DNA of 64,000 bases from JAFDVL01 sp031409955 (GTDB lineage: Bacteria; Acidobacteriota; Blastocatellia; RBC074). The stretch spans positions 1 to 64,000 of the forward strand of contig JANNYF010000220.1 of assembly GCA_031409955.1 (NCBI GenBank), in the 5' to 3' direction. The position numbers and the translations under genes are program-made. Each line of letters begins with the position of its first letter. Within the stretch, counting starts at the first letter, position 1. Below, one piece after another: positions 42,185-51,211 of this stretch. The notes below the pieces were generated by a model. The model was not told where the DNA came from, ran no database searches, and saw only the letters and a list, made by a program, of their open reading frames with translations.

Positions 42185-44086
42185 ATGCATTTCGGTCGAA
42201 TTCACTCACTCATTCTTTTGCTGTGTGCCGCGACAATCGTCAGCGCACAAACTCAAACTCAATCCAGTCTACCCGCCACCGCCAGCGTAACCGGGCAAAT
42301 CAAAATCGGCGAAACTCCGGCGCGCGGCGTGTCGGTTGCACTGATGACGGCTGATCGTCGCACTACGCCTGATGCCCAAGCCAGCGCCCAGACCAGAGCA
42401 ACCACCGATGCCGATGGACGCTACAAATTTGCCAACATCGCAGCAGGCAATTTCCGCGTTACGGTTTTGTCGCCTGGCTATATCGTCTTTGGCAATTCTG
42501 AGTTGGTGCGCAACGGACAACAAGTAACACTCAAAGACGGCGAAGCGGTCGAGCGCATTGATTTCACGATGACACGCGGCGGCGTCATTACGGGTAAAGT
42601 CACGAGCAACACGAATCGCCCGATCATTGGCGAACCCATCACCATTGCGGCGGTGGATGACAGCGGGCAACAGGTACAATTCAACGCGCCCGAAGGCGTC
42701 GGCTTTCGCACCGATGATCGTGGCAACTATCGCGCTTACGGCTTGCCGCCAGGCAAATATTTGGTGAGCGCCGGACGTGGCGACAATCGCGGTGGCCCGC
42801 CCGGCCTGACGGCGAATCGCACCTATCAACGCACGTTTCATCCCGAAGCAACCGAAGAATCAACCGCCACGCCGATCACCGTCGAAGCCGGAAAAGAAGT
42901 GACGGAAGTGGATATTCGGATGGCTTCGGTTGAAACCTTTGCCGCTGCCGGACGCGTCGTCGAAGCCGAAACTGGCAAGCCCATCGCAGGCGTGCTAATC
43001 GCGCACAACACCGTCAGAAGCGGCGGCGGGCGCGGTGGTCAAGCGCAGATGCCACAGATGCCACAGACGCCCGGCGGAACCGATGGCATGAGCGGCACGG
43101 AAGGCGAGTTTCGGATCGAAGGATTAGCGCGCGGCAAATACAGCGTGTACGTCGCGCAAGACGCACAGAACCCGTTAACGAGCGAATATTACAGCGAACC
43201 CGCGACGTTTGAGATTGCGACGACGGATGCCATTGGCCTCGAAATCAAACTGCAACGCGGAGCCAGTATTAACGGCCTCGTCGTGCTGGACGGCGCGACT
43301 GATCCCAACCTGTTGGCCAATGTTCGGATCAATGCTGCCGTGCGCAGTAGCGGTGGCGGCGGTGGCGGCGGGCGTGGCGGCAATCCCACATCGGTTGCAC
43401 CAAACGGCATGTTTCGCGTTGCCGGATTAGCGCCGGGCCGCGTCAGCCTGAACGTCAGCGAAGCGAATAATCAAGGCCCATTTTCCGGCTTACAAATTTT
43501 ACGCATTGAGAAAGACAGCGCAGAGTTGCAATCCGGTCTTGAAGTCACGGCAGGCGAACAGGTCGCAGGCGTTCGCATCTTCGTCGCTTATGGAACCAGC
43601 AGCATTCGCGGCGTGGTCAGAGTCGAAGGAGGCACACTGACGCAAGGAATGCGGTTGATGGTGACGGCGCGCCGCACCGATGGCGCAGGCGGTTCGGGCG
43701 GTCGTGGCGGCGGCATGATGCCTGCTCAAGTGGACGGGCAAGGGCAATTCCAAATCGAACGCCTCGTGCCGGGAACCTACGAAGTCAGCGCGCAGGCAAT
43801 GGGCGGCGGCGGTTTTGGCGGTGGTGGCATTGGCATTGGTATTGGCGGTGGACGCGGCGGGCAACAACCCGGTCAGCAACAGCCCGGTCAACAACAACCC
43901 GCGCAGCAAATGCGTGCCGTACCTGCCATGCAAACAGTGATTGTCGGCAATAATGCTACCCAAAGCGTTACCCTGACGCTGAATCTCGCCGCGCAACCAA
44001 CCGTGAATTCACAAGGCAATCAGCCCGGCAATCGGCAAGGCGGTCAGCAAGGCAATGCAACGAATCCGCCGAGGAGGAGGCCGTGA
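42185..44086 (+). CDS. exported protein with carboxypeptidase-regulatory-like repeats
   Basis: This protein of about 633 residues has a signal peptide (LILLLCAATIVSA). It is built from repeated beta-sandwich domains of the carboxypeptidase-regulatory-like type, each with the pattern GxV...G..V...TDxxGxYxFxxxxxGxY (for example TGQIKIGETPARGVSVALMT and TTDADGRYKFANIAAGNF). Gly-rich loops (SGGGGGGGRGG, GGGFGGGGIG) and a Gln/Pro-rich tail (QQPGQQQPGQQQ) are present. AGGAGG precedes the ATG. Such exported proteins are common in Acidobacteria, where the same domain caps TonB receptors; binding rather than catalysis is likely. Its TGA overlaps the next gene's ATG. Confidence 0.83.
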   Translation: MHFGRIHSLILLLCAATIVSAQTQTQSSLPATASVTGQIKIGETPARGVSVALMTADRRTTPDAQASAQTRATTDADGRYKFANIAAGNFRVTVLSPGYIVFGNSELVRNGQQVTLKDGEAVERIDFTMTRGGVITGKVTSNTNRPIIGEPITIAAVDDSGQQVQFNAPEGVGFRTDDRGNYRAYGLPPGKYLVSAGRGDNRGGPPGLTANRTYQRTFHPEATEESTATPITVEAGKEVTEVDIRMASVETFAAAGRVVEAETGKPIAGVLIAHNTVRSGGGRGGQAQMPQMPQTPGGTDGMSGTEGEFRIEGLARGKYSVYVAQDAQNPLTSEYYSEPATFEIATTDAIGLEIKLQRGASINGLVVLDGATDPNLLANVRINAAVRSSGGGGGGGRGGNPTSVAPNGMFRVAGLAPGRVSLNVSEANNQGPFSGLQILRIEKDSAELQSGLEVTAGEQVAGVRIFVAYGTSSIRGVVRVEGGTLTQGMRLMVTARRTDGAGGSGGRGGGMMPAQVDGQGQFQIERLVPGTYEVSAQAMGGGGFGGGGIGIGIGGGRGGQQPGQQQPGQQQPAQQMRAVPAMQTVIVGNNATQSVTLTLNLAAQPTVNSQGNQPGNRQGGQQGNATNPPRRRP

Positions 44087-45915
44087 TGAGTTATTGGAAT
44101 GTGGCATTACGTGCGGCGGGCATCGTTGTTTCTTTGCCTCTCCTCTGGCTGTTTGGGCTGGCGGTGGCGATTCAAGCGCAAGAGGCAAAGCCTGCTGCGG
44201 CGAAGGTCGAAACAAAAACTACTGAAGCGGAACCCAACAGTCCCTACGGCGCAATCACCGGTCGCGTCATCAGCGAAGATGGCCCGTTGCCTTTCGTCAG
44301 TATCACCGTCTTACCTGTCAGCCTTAACAATCAAATGCGCGGTAATGCCTTTCGCAACGTGACGACCGATGCCGAAGGCAATTTCAAAGTGGATGGCCTG
44401 CGCGCTGCGGCCTGGAACGTGATTCCAACTGCGCAAGGCTATGTCGTAGAGACAACGAACGACGAAGCCAGTCAATCGTTCTATCGCATTGGTGAATCCG
44501 CGACGATTCGGATGAGCAAGGGCGGCGTGATTACGGGACGCGTGCTGAATACTGCGGGCGAGCCGTTGATCGCAGTGCCGGTGTCGGTGCAATACGTCCG
44601 CGATGCACAAGGCCGTCCCGGCAGCGGTGGCGCGAACACGGGCTTTTTCCAAACCGATGATCGCGGCGTCTATCGCATCTACGGCTTGTCATCCGGCAGT
44701 TATGTTGTGAGCGCTGGTCGGACAGGTGGTGGCGGCGGCGGCGGCGGTCGAAGTCCCTATGACGGCGATGTGCCGACGTACTTTCCGGCGGCCACGCGCG
44801 ACACCGCTGTGGAAGTTTCCGTGAGCAGCAGCGGCGAAACCGGCGGCATAGACATTCAGTATCGCGGCGACAAAGGCCGCGCCATCAGCGGCAAAATCAC
44901 AGGCGCAGTGACCGACACTACGAATCGCGGCTTTGGCGGCCCCGGCGGCGGCGGCATTTCCGTCACGCTCAAGCACGCTGCCACCGATACGGTCTTCAAT
45001 CGCACGTTTGTGATGTCACGCAGCGGTACGCCGACATACGCGCTGTACGGCGTTCCCGATGGCGAATACGAAGTGACTGCCGAACGCAACTCTCCCGGCG
45101 ACAGTGACGCTGCCTCGCCTCCGCGCCGCGTGATGGTGAGCGGGCGCGATGCCACTGGCATTGATTTGACGTTGATGCCAATGGCTTCCGTCGCAGCGAA
45201 ATTGCAGCTTGAAACCGAACTCGCCAAATGCGAGGTCAAGCGCAAAGCCGCGTTTGAAGAACAGCTTTTTATCTTGCAGCCCGAAGAAACCAACGGCACG
45301 ACGACGCGCCAAAATACGCGCCGGATGATCCGCGATAACAGCCTCGTTGCGCCGGAGCGCACAGGTGAAATGAACTTTCGCAATCTGAACGTTGGACGCT
45401 ATCACTTGTCGGCAAAACTGCTGGATGACAATTGGTACATTCGTTCGATCACCCTGCCCGGCGCACTCATCAAAGCCACCGCCAAAACGCCCGCCAAGCC
45501 CACCACCACCGATGTTGCCCGCAATGGTCTCAATCTAAAATCCGGCGATAAAATCACCGGCCTGACCGTCAAAGTCGCGGAAGGCGCAGCCGCCGTCAAA
45601 GGCCAAATCAAAGCCGATGAACCGCTGCCCCCAATCCTGCGCGTCTATCTCGTACCCGTCGAAAAAGAGCGTGCGGATGACGTGCTGCGCTATTCATTTA
45701 CAGGCATCAGCACGGACGGCACTTTCAGCTTCGGGCATCTCGCGCCCGGCAAATATTGGCTGACGACCCGCGTGGAAATTGACGATGCGCAAAAGAAGAT
45801 TGGCGACACCGCCGAGCGCGCCAAACTCCGCCGCGAAGCCGAAGCCGCGAACGTCGTCGTGGAATTGCAGGCTTGCCAACGCCTGACGAATTATGAATTG
45901 CGGCTCAAGAAGTAA
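44086..45915 (+). CDS. second exported carboxypeptidase-regulatory-like protein
   Basis: This protein of about 609 residues is a paralogue-like partner of the preceding protein. It has a signal peptide (VVSLPLLWLFGLAVAIQA). Regulatory-like domains follow (ITGRVISEDGPLPFVSITVL and ITGRVLNTAGEPLIAVPVSV), with Gly-rich loops and a final segment with LAPGKYWLTTRVE. The ATG overlaps the upstream TGA (TGATG), and GAGGAGGAGG lies six bases upstream, so translational coupling is likely. A GTG one codon earlier is an alternative start. Sequence similarity between the two proteins is strongest in the first domains, suggesting tandem duplication followed by divergence. Confidence 0.83.
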   Translation: MSYWNVALRAAGIVVSLPLLWLFGLAVAIQAQEAKPAAAKVETKTTEAEPNSPYGAITGRVISEDGPLPFVSITVLPVSLNNQMRGNAFRNVTTDAEGNFKVDGLRAAAWNVIPTAQGYVVETTNDEASQSFYRIGESATIRMSKGGVITGRVLNTAGEPLIAVPVSVQYVRDAQGRPGSGGANTGFFQTDDRGVYRIYGLSSGSYVVSAGRTGGGGGGGGRSPYDGDVPTYFPAATRDTAVEVSVSSSGETGGIDIQYRGDKGRAISGKITGAVTDTTNRGFGGPGGGGISVTLKHAATDTVFNRTFVMSRSGTPTYALYGVPDGEYEVTAERNSPGDSDAASPPRRVMVSGRDATGIDLTLMPMASVAAKLQLETELAKCEVKRKAAFEEQLFILQPEETNGTTTRQNTRRMIRDNSLVAPERTGEMNFRNLNVGRYHLSAKLLDDNWYIRSITLPGALIKATAKTPAKPTTTDVARNGLNLKSGDKITGLTVKVAEGAAAVKGQIKADEPLPPILRVYLVPVEKERADDVLRYSFTGISTDGTFSFGHLAPGKYWLTTRVEIDDAQKKIGDTAERAKLRREAEAANVVVELQACQRLTNYELRLKK

Positions 45916-45940
45916 TTTAGTCTCATAGGTGAATCCAACG

Positions 45941-46795
45941 ATGAAAATCAGTAGTTTCTACACTGATATTTTGGGAGCAAACCTTAGTAATATGCGTTGG
46001 TCTTGGGGGGCGGCAGATCCGATGACCAATCGCGTTTTCCTGCGTGTTTGGGCAGACCAGATTGAAACCCTAAAGGATGGAGATCGTGTCCTCATTGCCT
46101 TGGATCAACCCAGGCGTCCTTCACCCGGTTTCGCCGAAAGACACACCCATCTTGGTCAGATTCAGAATGGTGCCGAGGGTTTTGGCGTTGTCTGCACCGC
46201 TGTTGATCCAGACACCTATGAAGCTCGTAGGATTGCGAGATTTGATTACACTACATTGCTACGTTTGGGTAACTTCACCAAAGAAAATGGTCGTACTTAC
46301 GCTTACATTGACGCGCATGTTCCCGTGACTGATGTACTGCGCCACCGCACCGCAGAAGGCATGCTGACAGACGATATAAAAGCACTCGTAAAACAGAAGA
46401 TTGATTCCACAATAAAAGAGGCCTTGATAAATGCCCGCGTCGGTCAGGGCATATTTCGATCACAAGTACTCAAGTTTTGGGGTGATCACTGCTCAGTAAC
46501 AGGTTCGTCGACACTAGAAGCAATCAGAGCATCCCACATCAAGCCTTGGCGCAAATCAACCAATGAAGAACGATTGGATCCCGATAATGGACTCCCTTTG
46601 GTCGCTAATCTTGACGCACTGTTTGACGCGGGACTAATTTCCTTTGAATCATCCGGCAAGCTAATTGTTTCGTCTATATTGAATGCCGCAGAACGACAAC
46701 TCTTTGGTATTGAGGATGAATCACTGGTAAGAACGCCGACGGCGAAAACAACGGAGTACTTGGCATACCACCGCAAGAACATCTTCCACAATTGA
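45941..46795 (+). CDS. HNH_2-type endonuclease
   Basis: This protein of about 284 residues has a poorly characterised N-terminal half and a C-terminal HNH_2 nuclease domain (about 165-250): GIFRSQVLKFWGDHCSVTG, EAIRASHIKPW, ERLDPDNGLPLVANLDALFD. The cysteine and histidines fit the beta-beta-alpha metal fold. Such proteins occur as restriction or anti-phage nucleases and as housekeeping relatives; no partner gene is adjacent. Codons are more A/T-ending than in the flanking exported-protein genes, which hints at horizontal acquisition. GTG 45929 is an alternative start. The gene follows the preceding stop by 25 bases. Confidence 0.85.
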   Translation: MKISSFYTDILGANLSNMRWSWGAADPMTNRVFLRVWADQIETLKDGDRVLIALDQPRRPSPGFAERHTHLGQIQNGAEGFGVVCTAVDPDTYEARRIARFDYTTLLRLGNFTKENGRTYAYIDAHVPVTDVLRHRTAEGMLTDDIKALVKQKIDSTIKEALINARVGQGIFRSQVLKFWGDHCSVTGSSTLEAIRASHIKPWRKSTNEERLDPDNGLPLVANLDALFDAGLISFESSGKLIVSSILNAAERQLFGIEDESLVRTPTAKTTEYLAYHRKNIFHN

Positions 46796-46887
46796 AAAAA
46801 GCAGTGAATTGAGGCTAAGGTATGATGGCTTTCATCGTGATTTGATTGCACGATTGATTCAATCCATCAACCAAGAGGCCTCGACCC

Positions 46888-49221
46888 ATGAAACGACTTC
46901 GACCGGAACAGCTTTGGCTCGTCCTGCTCTTCATCGCCTTCCCTCTCATCGCTTCTGCCCAAACTTCGATCTTGCCTGCGAACATTTACAGCACCAACGG
47001 CAATGTTGGCGCGGGCGCGACAGCAGAATCCATCACAATCAGCGGGCAAACGTTTACGCAAGCCTATCGGCTGACCGTGCCGACCACTTCATCAAGCCTC
47101 AGCGATTCACAACTCGCTTGGGCGAATGCGCAAGCTGTCAACGCGAACGACAATTTGCAACTGACGTTTTGGGTCAGGAAACTCGCGCCGCTGGATCACA
47201 ACAATATTCGCGGCGCAGTGAGTTTTGAGACGGCGACTTCCACCATTCTTTCCACTTCGTTTCCGTGTGACAGCAATGCCTGGACAAAATATGTGATCCC
47301 GTTCAAAGCCGCGTCAAATCTGGCTGCGGGCGAAGCACGGCTGAGTTTTCAATTTGCGTTTGGGCCGCAAACCTTTGAACTGGGCGGCATCAGTTTGGTG
47401 AATCTGGGGCCGACTGCGCCGCCGCCCGCGAACGGAACTTCGGTGATTACGGGGAATTATTACAGCTATTTTGATGCGGGCGCGGGCGGTGGTTCGGCGA
47501 CGAATGTAGCGGTCACGGGACAGAGTTTTGCGCAAGCCGCTCAAATCAACGTTGTCGGCACATCCGCCAATATTTACAATGCTGGCATAGGCTGGAACAC
47601 CAGTTCGCAAGTCAACAAAGACGATGTGTTGCTGCTGACGTTTTGGGCGCGGCGCGTGGAATCCGCCAGCAGCTACATTCGCGCGCAAGTCGTGTTTGAA
47701 AAGGCGTCTGCCGATTTTACGAAGTCAGCCAATGTCGGCATTCCGGTGGACACCAGCGAGTGGAAGCAGTTTCAATTGGCCTTCAAATCCGCCGAGACCT
47801 ACGCGCCCGGTCAAGCGCACCTGATCTTTCAATTTGCGTTTGGCCCACAGAAATTTGAGCTGGGCGGCATCGCGCTGACGAACTTCGGGCCGAATGTGCA
47901 ACTCAACCAATTCCCAACCCTGAGCTATTACCCGCAGCGCGGCAACCTCAATGCGACGTGGCGCGCCGACGCCAACACGCGCATTGCTCAATTGCGCAAA
48001 GGCGATTTGAAAGTAAACGTCGTGGATCGCAATGGCCTGCCGATCAACGGCGCGACCGTGTATGTGCAACAACTCAATCACGCCTATAAATTCGGCTCGG
48101 CAGTGACGGCGGCGTTGTTGACGGGCACGAGCGCCGATGCCGAAATCTATCGCGCGCGCGTGTCGAGCCATTTCACCACGACGGTGTTCGAGAACGATTT
48201 GAAATGGACGCTCTGGGAATGCACTACTTGTCAAAGCTTTCAAAAGCCGAACACGCGCACAGCGATTCAATGGTTGCTGGATCGCAGCATCGCGGTGCGC
48301 GGTCACAATTTGATCTGGCCGAGTTGGAAATATCTGCCGAGTGAGCTGCAATCGCTGAGCGGGGCTGATCTGCAAAACCGCATCACGGCGCGCTTCAACG
48401 ATGTGCTGAATGATGCGGGCGTCAAAGGCAAGCTCTATCAATGGGACGTTGTGAATGAAACGTACACGAACTACGACGTGCAAGGCCGCATCGCGGGCGT
48501 GCCGAATGTTTCGGCTTCCAACGGTGTGCTGGGGAATCAGGAGATGGTGCGCTGGTTTCAGATGGCGCGGCAGCTTGAACCCAACACAAAGCTTTTCATC
48601 AACGATTACGACATTCTGGCGGCGGGCGGCGCAAACGTGAACCAGCAGAATTATTATTACGCGGTTATTAGCTGGTTGCTGGACAACGGCGCGCCGGTGG
48701 ATGGAGCCGGAATGCAAGGCCATTTTGCCGGCCCGACACCGCTTGACCGAATGCAGGAAATCATTGACCGCTTCTCGCAATTGCGCGTGCCGTTGGCAAT
48801 TACCGAATACGATTTCAACTCGACGGATGAAGCGTTGCAGGCCGATTTCACGCGTGATTTTATGACGCTGATTTTTAGCTCGCCGAAGTTCAATGACTTT
48901 TTGATGTGGGGCTTTTGGGAGCGCGCGCATTGGTTGCCGAACGGTGCGATGTACCGCGCCGATTGGTCGTCAAAGCCGAATGCGTTGGTGTGGAATGATC
49001 TCTGGTTCCGCGCCTGGTGGACGAATGAAAGCGGGGCTTCCGATGCTTCTGGCATCTATCGCACGCACGGTTTCAAAGGCGATTACAACGTGACGGTCAA
49101 CTTTGCCCGCGTCACCAAAACCGTAACCACTACGCTGGATGCCAGCGGCGAAATGACGATTATGTTGGACGTGGACAGCAAATCGCGCAACACCAAACGC
49201 CGTGATAATACGGGACGCTGA
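46888..49221 (+). CDS. GH10 endo-1,4-beta-xylanase with duplicated N-terminal modules
   Basis: This 777-residue secreted enzyme has a signal peptide (LLFIAFPLIASA). Two tandem beta-sandwich modules of the CBM4/9 type follow, at about 27-178 and 185-338, each ending in FQFAFGPQxFELGGI. The GH10 barrel (about 355-720) has acid/base Glu524 in WDVVNE and nucleophile Glu640 in ITEYD. A C-terminal beta tail contains FKGDYNVTVNF. It should cleave xylan or a related plant polysaccharide outside the cell. The internal duplication is visible at DNA level (47348-47413 against 47828-47893). It stands alone, downstream of the HNH gene. Confidence 0.93.
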   Translation: MKRLRPEQLWLVLLFIAFPLIASAQTSILPANIYSTNGNVGAGATAESITISGQTFTQAYRLTVPTTSSSLSDSQLAWANAQAVNANDNLQLTFWVRKLAPLDHNNIRGAVSFETATSTILSTSFPCDSNAWTKYVIPFKAASNLAAGEARLSFQFAFGPQTFELGGISLVNLGPTAPPPANGTSVITGNYYSYFDAGAGGGSATNVAVTGQSFAQAAQINVVGTSANIYNAGIGWNTSSQVNKDDVLLLTFWARRVESASSYIRAQVVFEKASADFTKSANVGIPVDTSEWKQFQLAFKSAETYAPGQAHLIFQFAFGPQKFELGGIALTNFGPNVQLNQFPTLSYYPQRGNLNATWRADANTRIAQLRKGDLKVNVVDRNGLPINGATVYVQQLNHAYKFGSAVTAALLTGTSADAEIYRARVSSHFTTTVFENDLKWTLWECTTCQSFQKPNTRTAIQWLLDRSIAVRGHNLIWPSWKYLPSELQSLSGADLQNRITARFNDVLNDAGVKGKLYQWDVVNETYTNYDVQGRIAGVPNVSASNGVLGNQEMVRWFQMARQLEPNTKLFINDYDILAAGGANVNQQNYYYAVISWLLDNGAPVDGAGMQGHFAGPTPLDRMQEIIDRFSQLRVPLAITEYDFNSTDEALQADFTRDFMTLIFSSPKFNDFLMWGFWERAHWLPNGAMYRADWSSKPNALVWNDLWFRAWWTNESGASDASGIYRTHGFKGDYNVTVNFARVTKTVTTTLDASGEMTIMLDVDSKSRNTKRRDNTGR

Positions 49222-49325
49222 ACCGAAATCTTTAGGAAAGCAATCCGTAGTCGTTCGTTAACTCCATCACACCTCTTGTCGCTCTTGAGGCGGGATCAAT
49301 CACATCGAATCTCGAAACGATAGCT

Positions 49326-50564
49326 ATGATCTATATACAAAAACCCTTGCTCCATTTGCTTTGGCTTTTCGTCCTGTTGCCACTCATCGCCGCGCAACCA
49401 AACCGTGCGGCGAGGTTGTTGGTGATTTCGGTGGATGGCCTGGATTACCGCTATTTGCGCGATGCAGACAAGCTCGGCTTGAAGATTCCAAACTTGCGCC
49501 GATTGCTGCGCGAAGGCGAAGTCACGGAAGGCATCGAAGGCGTGTATTCAACTGTCACGTGGCCTTCGCACACGACGTTGATTTCGGGCGTCGCCCCCGC
49601 GCAGCACGGCATTCTCGGCAATCGCAGACCCGCGTCAGAGGGCGGCGATTACTATTGGGATGTGAACTTGCTGAAAACGAAAACGCTCTGGCACGCGACG
49701 CAAAAAGCGGGATTGAAAAGCGCAGCCATCACGTGGCCGGTGACGGTCAACGCGACGATTGATTTCAACCTGCCCGAATATTTTCAGCGGCGCAATGGCG
49801 GCGGCATGGATTTACACTCTATTGAATCGAAAGCCACGCCGGGCTTGGTCGAAAAGATCGCGCGCGTCTTTCCGTCGTTTGCGCAAGAGTGGATGGATGA
49901 TCGCACGCGCACACTGGCGACGGTGTATTTGCTCAAGCACGAAAAGCCGAATCTGATCCTGCTCCACCTCGTAGACCACGACGCCGAAGCCCATCACAAC
50001 GGCCCGTTCTCGCGCGAGGCGAACGCGATGATCGAATACAGCGATGAACTAATCGGCCAGATGCTCGCTGCCGTGCCGAAAGATATGGTCGTCGCGCTGG
50101 TGTCCGATCACGGCTTCGAGCGCGCCGACAAAGTCGTAGACGTGAATCAAATTCTCAAGCAAGAAAGTGTGCCGGGCAGCGTCGCGATGAAATCCGGTTT
50201 TCTAACTACAAATGATGAACGCGTGGTGCAATGGTTGCGCACCGCTTCCGCAGCCAATAAACACGGCATCGGGCGCGAAATCCCGAAAGATGAGTTACAA
50301 CGATTTGCGCCAGGGCTAACGAATGTCGCGGCAGCCTTTGAATCAGCCGAGCATTTTCTGTTTGGCGCAGCCAAGGCCGGTGAAATGTTTTCTGCTCCGG
50401 CTGAACGAGGCGTTCACGGTTTGTGGCCGGGCCGGAAAGACTATGCATCTTCGTTCATTTTGTGGGGCAAAGGCATTGCGCCCGCCCGCAAGCCGCGCGC
50501 TTCGATGCTGACGATTGCGCCGCGCCTGGCTAAGATTTTAGGCGTGGAACTGAAACAGGAATAG
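49326..50564 (+). CDS. exported type I phosphodiesterase/nucleotide pyrophosphatase
   Basis: This 412-residue protein of the alkaline-phosphatase superfamily has a signal peptide (LLHLLWLFVLLPLIAA). The metal-binding and catalytic features are ISVDGLDYRYL, the nucleophile Thr in YSTVTWPSHTTLISG, HLVDHDAEAHHNGP and VSDHGFER. It should hydrolyse phosphodiester or pyrophosphate bonds in the periplasm. The substrate could be nucleotides or phospholipids and is not determined. The EVE-domain gene starts 29 bases after its stop. The start ATG lies directly before the hydrophobic segment. Confidence 0.9.
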   Translation: MIYIQKPLLHLLWLFVLLPLIAAQPNRAARLLVISVDGLDYRYLRDADKLGLKIPNLRRLLREGEVTEGIEGVYSTVTWPSHTTLISGVAPAQHGILGNRRPASEGGDYYWDVNLLKTKTLWHATQKAGLKSAAITWPVTVNATIDFNLPEYFQRRNGGGMDLHSIESKATPGLVEKIARVFPSFAQEWMDDRTRTLATVYLLKHEKPNLILLHLVDHDAEAHHNGPFSREANAMIEYSDELIGQMLAAVPKDMVVALVSDHGFERADKVVDVNQILKQESVPGSVAMKSGFLTTNDERVVQWLRTASAANKHGIGREIPKDELQRFAPGLTNVAAAFESAEHFLFGAAKAGEMFSAPAERGVHGLWPGRKDYASSFILWGKGIAPARKPRASMLTIAPRLAKILGVELKQE

Positions 50565-50593
50565 CCTTCGCACCGAACAGGGCAAGTTCATTT

Positions 50594-51094
50594 ATGCCGA
50601 AAAAATACTGGTTGATGAAATCTGAACCGGAAGCATTCTCCATCACCGATTTGAAAAATGCACCGCAGCAAACGACGTGCTGGGACGGCGTGCGGAACTA
50701 TCAGGCGCGCAACTTTATGCGCGCGATGAAACGCGGCGAATGGGCTTTTTTCTACCACAGCAATGCGACGCCTTCGAGCATTGTTGGCATTGTCGAAATC
50801 GCCCGCAAAGCCTATCCCGACCACACCGCGTTCGATCCGCACGACAAGCATTACGACCCGAAAAGTAGCGCGGCAAAACCGACGTGGGAAATGGTTGATG
50901 TAAAGCTGCGTGAGATTTTTGCGGAGCCAATTCCGCTCGATAAGTTGCGCGAAATCCGTGTGCTAAGCGAGATGGAATTGTTGCGGCGCGGTTCGCGTCT
51001 GTCTATTCAACCCGTGCGCGATTACGAATGGAAAACGATCCTGAAATTGGCGAAAGCTCAAGCCCAAAAAAAACAAGCTCTACAGCAGTTTTGA
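50594..51094 (+). CDS. EVE-domain protein
   Basis: This 166-residue protein consists of one EVE domain. It shows YWLMKSEPEAFSITDL at the start, TTCWDGVRNYQARNFMRAMKRGEWAFFYHSN and IVGIVEIARKAYPDHTAFD. EVE domains share the YTH/PUA-like fold and bind modified cytosine or other modified bases in DNA or RNA; human THYN1 is the model. Bacterial EVE proteins are linked to sensing of modified bases, and some are fused to nucleases in restriction systems. This one is unfused. It lies between a phosphodiesterase gene and a repeat, far from the methyltransferase of this window. Confidence 0.93.
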   Translation: MPKKYWLMKSEPEAFSITDLKNAPQQTTCWDGVRNYQARNFMRAMKRGEWAFFYHSNATPSSIVGIVEIARKAYPDHTAFDPHDKHYDPKSSAAKPTWEMVDVKLREIFAEPIPLDKLREIRVLSEMELLRRGSRLSIQPVRDYEWKTILKLAKAQAQKKQALQQF

Positions 51095-51115
51095 CTTGAA
51101 TGTTCAGGAGGAAAC

Positions 51116-51149
51116 AACCACGGGGAGCACGGGGAGCACGGGGAAAACA
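51116..51149. repeat. short tandem GGGGAGCAC repeat
   Basis: ACCACGGGGAGCACGGGGAG continues with a third ACGGGG, giving three 9-10-base units in 34 bases, 22 bases after the EVE gene stop. It has only one arm, with no complementary partner in the gap, so it may be a half of a dispersed repeat. Confidence 0.55.
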
Positions 51150-51211
51150 GGGCTTTTGTCGTCTCGCAAATTAAAGGGTGAAACTTGTCGCGGCGCTGTG
51201 TCAGGAATCCA

